Assembly (NCBI GenBank): GCA_012295275.1
Contig: CM022665.1
Span: 19,732,150 to 19,796,149 of the forward strand
DNA length: 64,000 bases
Direction: 5' to 3'
Source of the DNA: Chrysomallon squamiferum
Taxonomy: Eukaryota; Mollusca; Gastropoda; Neomphalida; Peltospiridae
Made by a program: the position numbers and the translations under genes. Under the pieces are notes generated by a model. It saw only the letters and a program-made list of their open reading frames with translations. It had not been told where the DNA came from and ran no database searches. Shown piece after piece: positions 50,301 to 64,000 of the stretch. How positions within the stretch are numbered: position 1 is the stretch's first letter; each line of letters opens with the position of its first letter.

Positions 50301-51261
50301 TAATTACTTGTATTTCATTATGTTAAATAAACTATCCTGTATATTCTTTGAAATTATCACTTGTATTTCATTATATTATAGGCTAAGTATCCTATACAGG
50401 GTAAATATAAAGTCCTTGTGCAGTTTTAAATTTTTACAACTTCTGATCTATGCATGACAGAAATGATCTGTTAAAAAGGGTAAAAGAAATGAATTTTTGG
50501 ATTTCTAAATATATTAATTGTTGAATCCTAGAAATACATTTGTAGCTGATTTTCAGTTATTTCATAATAACAGTGGTCATGTTTGAATATTCATTAAATC
50601 AGTACAATATTTCTTTCTTTAGATGTTACCCTTTTAAATCTCTACTGTTATATATTCAAGTTATAAATATACAATTCATACTCAAAAGCAATTTATGTGT
50701 AACAATTTACCTGATTATAATTACAAAATTTTGTGTGTAAAGATTTACCTGACTGCCCTCTTGTGTCAGAATCTGATAAGTGCCTGGAGTTATCTCCACA
50801 GCGCCATCTAGTCCTTGTTGTTGTAGTATGATTTGAGTGGCCTCTTCTAGGCTGATTGTGATTGTCTGCCCCTGTTCTAAGTTCTCACTTGTTGTATACA
50901 AATGTTGCCTAGCAACCACTGTTGAGTCATTCTGTGATGGTTCATCAACACCAGTTTCTATTATATTGGTATGATTTTCATCAACACATGATTCAATCAT
51001 ACTGGTATGATTTTCATCAACACATGTTTCAATCAAACTGGTTTGATTTTCATCAACATTATTTTCCATCAAACTTGTCTGATTTTCATCAACACAAGTT
51101 TCCATCAAAGTGGTCTGATTTTCATCAACACACGATGCTATCATATTAACATGATTTTCATCAATATTATTTTCTATCATACTGGAATGCTGAACACTGA
51201 CAAACTGCACTTGTTCAGACTCTGATGTACATCTATTCATTATCTTATTGTTTCTTGTCAT
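34281..51261 (-). CDS. Nine-finger C2H2 zinc-finger protein with two AT-hooks
   Basis: Likely nuclear DNA-binding regulator; orthologue not recognised. Seventeen coding exons, all GT-AG and frame-consistent: 51261-50749, 50168-50024, 49702-49544, 49256-49116, 49015-48959, 47992-47855, 46281-46157, 46050-45906, 45663-45574, 44119-44021, 41304-41129, 40719-40591, 39734-39568, 39099-38980, 38863-38707, 38256-38034, 34468-34281; 923 aa. Order: acidic Asn/Asp-rich repeats (~28-115), a Gln/Thr-rich block (GQTITISLEEATQI), AT-hook 1 (GKRKRGRPKK, ~273-282), acidic block, AT-hook 2 (KRGRGRPRRYPPPG, ~388-401), a low-complexity middle, nine fingers (~551-794, first CAECGF, last a C2HC finger CERCGS...HQKQTC), and an acidic tail. 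Several fingers are split by introns. I number exons 2-18, counting the 5' non-coding exon as 1. Many introns hold tandem arrays. Confidence 0.92.
34490..35030. repeat. ~45 bp tandem repeat in zinc-finger intron 17
   Basis: Around twelve units of the type 'attactgaaattaaaacatt' + 'actaaacgtaattctgaaat' lie just upstream (gene sense) of the exon 18 acceptor. On the sense strand each unit contains one or two 'atttcag' words, which look like 3' splice sites. Confidence 0.85.
35319..35490. repeat. (CA)n microsatellite with degenerate ACAT/ATAC tail
   Basis: Pure CA to about 35358, then variants of acatacacac. Lies in zinc-finger intron 17; the open frames over it are artefacts. Confidence 0.95.
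36077..37285. mobile_element. Putative ~1.2 kb DNA transposon with terminal inverted repeats
   Basis: The left end 'cagggggaaactgaggac' (36079) and the right end 'gtccccagtttcccctac' (ending about 37283) are imperfect inverted complements. Subterminal words 'accaatgagcc' (36438) and 'ggctcattggt' (37085) are also inverted copies of each other. Inside, 36622 begins MPRKKEQKTV followed by many stops, so any transposase is destroyed. Length fits a decayed or non-autonomous element. Target-site duplication uncertain (possibly ATA). It sits in zinc-finger intron 17. Confidence 0.55.
38338..38700. repeat. 30 bp minisatellite, 12 copies, abutting zinc-finger exon 16
   Basis: Unit 'aagtactgtgaattattatt' + 'aagttacgta', with two alternating variants (acataaagtactgtaaa and acgtaaagtactgtgaa). 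The array ends within ten bases of the exon 16 5' splice site at 38706/38707. On the sense strand the unit contains 'tttacag' or 'ttcacag'. Confidence 0.95.
39335..39560. repeat. ~35-45 bp tandem repeat after zinc-finger exon 14
   Basis: Five or six units built on 'gttacatgtatgtcagtgtt' + 'gtatac...attattatt', ending within about 10 bases of the exon 14 donor (39567/39568). Confidence 0.85.
39737..40262. repeat. 27-28 bp minisatellite, ~19 copies, including the exon 14 splice acceptor
   Basis: Plus-strand unit 'aatcagtaatacaaaatctg' + 'aaatcacc'. In gene sense each unit ends 'tgatttcag', exactly the acceptor word used before exon 14 (GATCAGTAC...); some units also carry 'gatcagt', matching the first exon bases. 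The array runs directly into the exon with no spacer. Confidence 0.95.
40295..40600. repeat. ~30-33 bp minisatellite, nine copies of the exon 13 donor junction
   Basis: Sense-strand unit 'gtggcagtctacaag|gtgag', where the bar marks the genuine junction in exon 13 ('ggcagagtctacaag|gtgag'). The copies lack two exonic bases (AG). Nearly every copy keeps a consensus 5' splice site GTGAGT. Confidence 0.95.
40740..40980. repeat. ~25 bp degenerate tandem repeat before exon 13
   Basis: Units of 'atacaaacatgattttctag' with 'tctgta' or 'actgta' linkers. Ends about 15 bases from the exon 13 acceptor. Confidence 0.75.
41440..41740. repeat. AT-rich ~25 bp tandem repeat in zinc-finger intron 11
   Basis: About ten units of 'attattacaaagtattattt' + 'atttatt'. 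Not in contact with a splice site. Confidence 0.8.
42310..43530. repeat. Telomere-like G-rich minisatellite, 17-18 bp unit, ~65-70 copies
   Basis: Units alternate 'gggttaaggttgttagt' and 'gggttagggttgtcaga'. Many contain GGGTTAGGG, i.e. the animal telomere hexamer inside a longer unit. A block of ~260 bp is duplicated (for example 42500-42700 against 42740-42960). It lies in zinc-finger intron 11, so the transcript carries the C-rich strand. Confidence 0.95.
44465..44840. repeat. ~40 bp tandem repeat with an inverted segment
   Basis: Direct units 'gcaatgcagtgttatgtgta' + 'actatgaaaataatagata' flank an inverted stretch at about 44596-44667 ('actgcattgctatctgttat', 'ttacacataacactgcattg'), so transcripts of intron 10 could fold into a long hairpin. 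Confidence 0.9.
45170..45405. repeat. ~40 bp tandem repeat in zinc-finger intron 10
   Basis: Six units of 'agtaacaatgatatatttat' + 'ctagttatagtggag'. Not in contact with a splice site. Confidence 0.85.
45725..45905. repeat. ~31 bp tandem repeat derived from the exon 9 donor junction
   Basis: Sense unit 'acagctaacagttcagatac' + 'tttatacat' parallels the junction 'acagccaacagttcca|gtaa' + 'gtatttacacat'. About five diverged copies follow exon 9; most have lost the GT of the splice site. Confidence 0.75.
46290..46560. repeat. ~22 bp degenerate tandem repeat before exon 8
   Basis: Plus-strand units of 'actttatataaacacatgtt' with variants, ending ~15 bases from the exon 8 acceptor. Confidence 0.75.
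46855..47850. repeat. ~14-15 bp minisatellite after exon 7, interrupted by an insertion
   Basis: Units 'ttagattaaaacc' / 'ttagattaaagcc' occupy 46855-47104 and 47723-47850. They begin within about 10 bases of the exon 7 donor at 47854/47855. The two halves are separated by the putative mobile element at 47105-47722. Confidence 0.85.
47105..47722. mobile_element. Putative ~618 bp non-autonomous DNA element inserted in a minisatellite
   Basis: Ends are inverted: left 'aagctgtatcctaaccaggc', right 'gccctgataggatacagctt'. The sequence inside is unrelated to the minisatellite on both sides, as expected for an insertion. It has no coding capacity. Target-site duplication unclear. Confidence 0.6.
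48127..48985. repeat. 59 bp tandem array of the exon 6 donor junction, 14 copies
   Basis: Register 'cattaccttctaacactttg' occurs at 48184, 48243, 48302, 48361, 48420, 48479, 48538, 48597, 48656, 48716, 48775, 48834, 48894 and 48953; two units are 60 bp. A decayed copy precedes 48184. The copy at 48953 is the genuine end of exon 6 plus its donor. Each unit therefore contains the last ~24 exon bases and GTAATG. Copies are almost identical, so the array is young. Confidence 0.98.
50169..50310. repeat. ~52 bp tandem repeat, three copies, at the exon 3 acceptor
   Basis: Plus-strand unit 'acaaaataatcatttcttta' + 'catcaaagtatcctgttaatt'. In gene sense the genuine acceptor 'gattgttttgtag' is the last copy of 'gattattttgtaa'. 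Confidence 0.8.
50920..51180 (-). repeat. 36 bp coding repeat in zinc-finger exon 2
   Basis: Encodes about seven 12-residue repeats of the type CVDENQTSLMET (variants NNIDENHVNMIA, SCVDENHTNIIE) at roughly residues 28-115. Frame is kept through all copies. The pattern is acidic and Asn-rich with regularly spaced hydrophobic residues; function unknown. Confidence 0.95.
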
Positions 51262-51420
51262 CTACAAAGAAATGTGTAACAATTATAACTTGATACCTAC
51301 AAATTAATTTTATAACAGTTATCACTTAACATCTACAAAGAAATTATATATCTTATTGTTTCTTGACATCTACAAATAAACCGTGTAACAGTTATCACTT
51401 GACATCTACAAATGACAAGT
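51262..51420. repeat. ~107 bp duplication including the start of exon 2 and its acceptor
   Basis: The plus-strand word 'atcttattgtttcttgtcat' + 'ctacaaa' (first 20 coding bases of exon 2, reversed, plus the acceptor) recurs at about 51352 as 'atcttattgtttcttgacat' + 'ctacaaa', followed by the same flank 'gtgtaac'. 'catctacaaa' recurs further at ~51332 and ~51404. Confidence 0.85.
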
Positions 51421-52274
51421 TCAGATGTTTCTATGTGTAAAATGATATAGTGATTTAGAGATAGTACATATGTCTGTATGCAATTTAATAAAATCTGATT
51501 ACTGATAGTTACAGATATCTGTACATGATATTGTAAGTATGATTAGTCACAGTTAAAAATGTCTACAATATAGTGTGAATTATATCATATATGAATGAAG
51601 ATTTTTGTTTTCAGAATGGAAACATTGTAAATGATCAAGCATGTAAGAAAACACAGATTTAAATTATGTCACATTATTTAATCACTGACTGCCATTTGAT
51701 GGAGAATACCTTTCTGGTATTCTTGTCTCAGAGGATACAGAAGTTGGTAAAATTAATATAATACAGCTTGCTAAATTAATAATTCATTAACCAAATTCCA
51801 AATCAGTAGTCAAATCAGGAATATTAACCTGCATTTATTATTATTATTATTACTATTTTGAATAAAGACGAATTATGATAATTTTACTGTATGATATTGA
51901 AATAAAGAAACATTTTTCAAATGCCCCGCCCCTTGCGATTAAGTCACATGACAAAATGGCGTCGCTACCTTACATTTTGTTCGGAATTGTTATGTTTGTA
52001 TTTATAGATCAATAAACGACTTAAAATAAATAATTAACAGAAATATGACATATGACATTCGAATAAATATATAGTAATCCTCAAAATGTTATTTCATAAA
52101 TAATCGTAAACAAACGGCATTCTTTTATGCAAATAGGATTGCTACATTTGGCCCGTATCATCAGCCGGGCAAAACGTAATCCATAGTAACGCTCCTTGCT
52201 AATATATGGTCAAGTATTTCAATATTCTTTCATAAAATATGGTTAGCATATAGATGTATTTACAACATACTTAC

Positions 52275-52420
52275 CAACAATAAAATATTCGTAATATTTT
52301 CTTGTTAACCCGGACCTGTTGTGTGGTTTTCGTTCGGTGCCATCCCATAATAGTTTGTGACGTCACAACCAAAGGTATACAACTCTTTGGGGTCGCAGTG
52401 AGAAACGTACAAGCAGACGC
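52275..52420 (-). other. Probable 5' non-coding exon 1 of the zinc-finger gene with upstream ORFs
   Basis: A strong donor GTAAGTATG sits at 52274. Joining 52275 to the exon 2 acceptor, which lies directly before the ATG at 51261, gives TG|ATG. An upstream ATG at 52348 opens a 24-codon frame whose TGA stop is created by the splice and overlaps the main start as TGATG. A second upstream ATG at 52343 opens a 12-codon frame ending before the junction. The transcription start is unknown. Confidence 0.5.
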
Positions 52421-52564
52421 CTTGTTTGTATTTTCATCATCAAACTTTGAAAACTGATAATTAGGCACTTTAGAATACAAAGCTATTTATTTATTACTTA
52501 CGCTGCAATATGCATGTATGAATATCACTGCAATCCGATTTAGTCACATGATGATAATTATAAA

Positions 52565-52631
<67 letters not shown>

Positions 52632-53451
52632 TGATGATGATGATGATGATGACAATGTTGATATTAACAGATCAATAGGCGGCCTATTATTTATAATTTG
52701 TTTTGATACTGTCATTAGAAACAATATGTTCTTCTAGTTTTGATTTTTACACTTGACACTGAGATATAAAATATGTAATAGTACAAAAGGTGATAAAGTG
52801 TTGTAATTTGTGTAAATAGTCGCCAAGCATCACGTAAAAAGAATGACATAGCCACTTAAAATCTAAATTTGGGAACTTTCTCCGCAGAGGCTCATGTTGT
52901 TTATTTTTTTTTTTTCTAAAATGCATCGTTTATCAAATCTAACAATGTCTGATGAAATAAAAACGTAAACACAATTGCAGTTGAAACTCCAGCTGTTTTA
53001 ATAACAATAGTAGATACATTTTCACACCGTAAATATTAATCATTAATATAATTGCGCAAGAATGTGGTTTGCTCCGATGTTTGACTTCGCGCCAACATAC
53101 ATAGTTTTTTATTTTTTTAAATTTATTTATTTATTTATTTATTTATTTATTTTTGTAATTTTATTAATTTTAGTTTCATTGGTAACATACTTGTAATTAA
53201 TTAAAACATTTTTTTTTTTTTTTTTAAATAAAATAAAAAATACAAAATAGCTTTGACATACAGAACCATTTCCAAAAGGCAATACATTACTCATTATTAA
53301 ATAAATACAATTATATTTCATTTGTTTGTTTTGTGGACAAGATCTTATCCAAGCTGTACGTAGTGCATGAGGTTTCATATTGTCATTTTTGAATTTTTAG
53401 ATGTTCTGATTATTTTTGTCAGTGAAACTGTCTACGCAAACACAAACTCTG

Positions 53452-53483
<32 letters not shown>

Positions 53484-54529
53484 ACAGACACACCTTATTA
53501 TTTTATAAATAGAGTAGAATAACGATTAATAATTGTTTTGATAATCTTATTCATTAATATAAAATAACATAAACTCAACAAGCACTCAAAATATAACCCC
53601 CCCCCCCCCAAAAACGAAAAAAAAAAAAAAAAAACCCCACATAAACAAACAAACAAATGGTTACTTCCGGATGACGTTTTTCGGGTGTCTTTTTTTTTTA
53701 TCATTCAATCCATGTGCCCTTTGATATTAAACTTTTTTCTGCTCCTGGGTTCTCTACTTCAGTGCGCTACGACTATATTGTTAACACTGCTTAATAAATT
53801 TATTTATCAAAATTACATTACATTACATTACATACATACATACAATATACATAGACACATAAATACATACATTCATAAATGCATATTTGCATAGATACAT
53901 AAACACATATGTACGTACGTACACACATGCATACATACATACAAATGTGTGTAAACGCACAAATAAATATAAGTTTAAAAAGTAATTTATTGGCGTCGTT
54001 GAAACCTTAACAGTGATCGTTACTGTAACTTAATAAACTAAGATCATTACCGTCACAAGACATAAAATCGAAAAAATCTTAACTTAACTGGGTGTAATAC
54101 TAAAATCACTGGTGACATATAAGTCAACATCAGTCATTAATCATAACATATGTCGCAATAATGTCACCTGTAAGAATTTATTTATTTTATTAAAAAAAGA
54201 AGGAAAAAGAAAAAAAAGGAAAAGAAAAGTATTGCGTTTTACAACTATTTATTTAAAATAACAATTGCACTGTTTGTAGTATTTTTGCCCTTAATCAGTA
54301 GGGTCGTATAATGAAGAATTATGCTGCAGCGTAGGTTGGGTTCTCTGCGCCCCGGAAGCGAATATAGTTATGACTCCCCCGCTTGAGTTACCTCTGAAAT
54401 GTTTTGTTATTTATAATCCTCTGAAATAAAGAATCACCTTTCTTAGACCAGTCATCGCGCCTAGAAACGAGAATTACATAAGAATTAAGATAAACATAAT
54501 ATTAGCAGCCATTAAAATAATAATAAATA

Positions 54530-54583
<54 letters not shown>

Positions 54584-55088
54584 CTTAATTTTAAAAAATA
54601 GGCCAGATGAAAATTTGCGCCTCTTTACACTTGCTACGGCTCTGTAATTATGTAAAAGATAACGGAAAAAACAAAAAAAAAAAAAAAAAAAAAAAAAAAA
54701 CAACAAAACCCCCCTCCAAAACCCCAACAACAACAACGGGACGGTAATGATAACAGTTTTTAATATAAAATATAACAGAAAACTAAATATATCTTTGCTG
54801 TGGCTGTAAATACTTCATATATATGCATATAATATTTAGTTTGGCAAAAACTGGTGGCACTATTAAAATAAAAAGAATAGAAAACAAAAATCTTCGATTT
54901 TCTAACTGTAATTTTCACACTTTCTGGAGAATAATCCATTTATTAATTATTAGTGATAGTAATAAAAGCAAAAGAAGTTGTGGCAGTAAAACTGATAGTA
55001 AAGTAGCAATAGTAGCAGTAGTAGTAGTCGAAGTAGAAGCGGTAGTGGTTCTACCTAACTTACGCGACTTTATCTCTCGAATATATTC
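52421..55088. other. Intergenic DNA between divergently transcribed genes
   Basis: Contains the promoters of the zinc-finger gene (left) and TPCN2 (right). Simple sequences: (AAT)n with (ATG)n at ~52564-52650, T-rich (ATTT)n at ~53120-53150, (CA)n at ~53455-53480, a C(10)A(n) run at ~53598-53635, (ATAC)n at ~53815-53960, (AAT)n at ~54525-54585 and poly(A) at ~54668-54702. No gene seen; a GC-richer patch around 54320-54400 has no coding signature. Confidence 0.6.

Positions 55089-64000
<8,912 letters not shown>

Noticed and set aside
34281-51261. Naming the zinc-finger gene as CTCF, ZFX/ZFY or ZFP64
   Set aside because: Finger sequences and linkers do not follow those families closely; AT-hooks plus nine fingers is not enough to assign an orthologue from memory.

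Overview
This is a eukaryotic nuclear window: AT-rich, intron-rich and packed with microsatellites, minisatellites and decayed transposable elements. Three protein-coding genes can be reconstructed exon by exon from spliced conceptual translations. Their protein features (an invertebrate cyclin D with an LxCxE motif, a two-pore channel of the TPC2 type, a multi-zinc-finger/AT-hook factor), short AT-rich introns and the kind of LINE, Ty3-like and mariner-like remnants suggest a lophotrochozoan animal, most likely a mollusc. That placement is inference.

Layout. 1-7.7 kb: head-to-tail array of a ~1.7 kb satellite (four full units plus a truncated fifth) that carries a LINE 3' fragment. 7.7-24.7 kb: gene-poor DNA with an inverted repeat, a broken Ty3/gypsy-like gag (minus), a LINE reverse-transcriptase relic (plus, ~20.6-21.6 kb), a Tc1/mariner-superfamily transposase relic (plus, ~22.3-22.8 kb) and many microsatellites. 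24.7-31.4 kb: cyclin D gene on the minus strand (five coding exons, 287 aa) with a probable long 3' UTR. 34.0-52.4 kb: C2H2 zinc-finger/AT-hook gene on the minus strand (17 coding exons plus a 5' non-coding exon, 923 aa). 55.1-64.0 kb: 5' part of a TPCN2 gene on the plus strand (15 exons, first ~549 residues), running off the right edge. The zinc-finger and TPCN2 genes are head to head with ~2.7 kb between them; cyclin D lies tail-side of the zinc-finger gene in the same orientation.

The most unusual observation is shared by all three genes. Many introns contain a tandem-repeat array that touches an exon and whose unit includes the splice junction itself, often with flanking exon bases. Copied 5' splice sites follow zinc-finger exons 6, 9 and 13 and TPCN2 exon 12. 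Copied 3' splice sites precede TPCN2 exons 5, 7 and 13, zinc-finger exons 2, 3 and 14, and cyclin D exon 4. The result is runs of 2 to ~16 decoy splice sites beside the real one.

The genes have no obvious shared pathway: a cell-cycle regulator, a DNA-binding regulator and an endolysosomal cation channel. Exon boundaries were set by hand from GT/AG sites, reading-frame continuity and remembered family sequences, so they need transcript support. No database search was possible.
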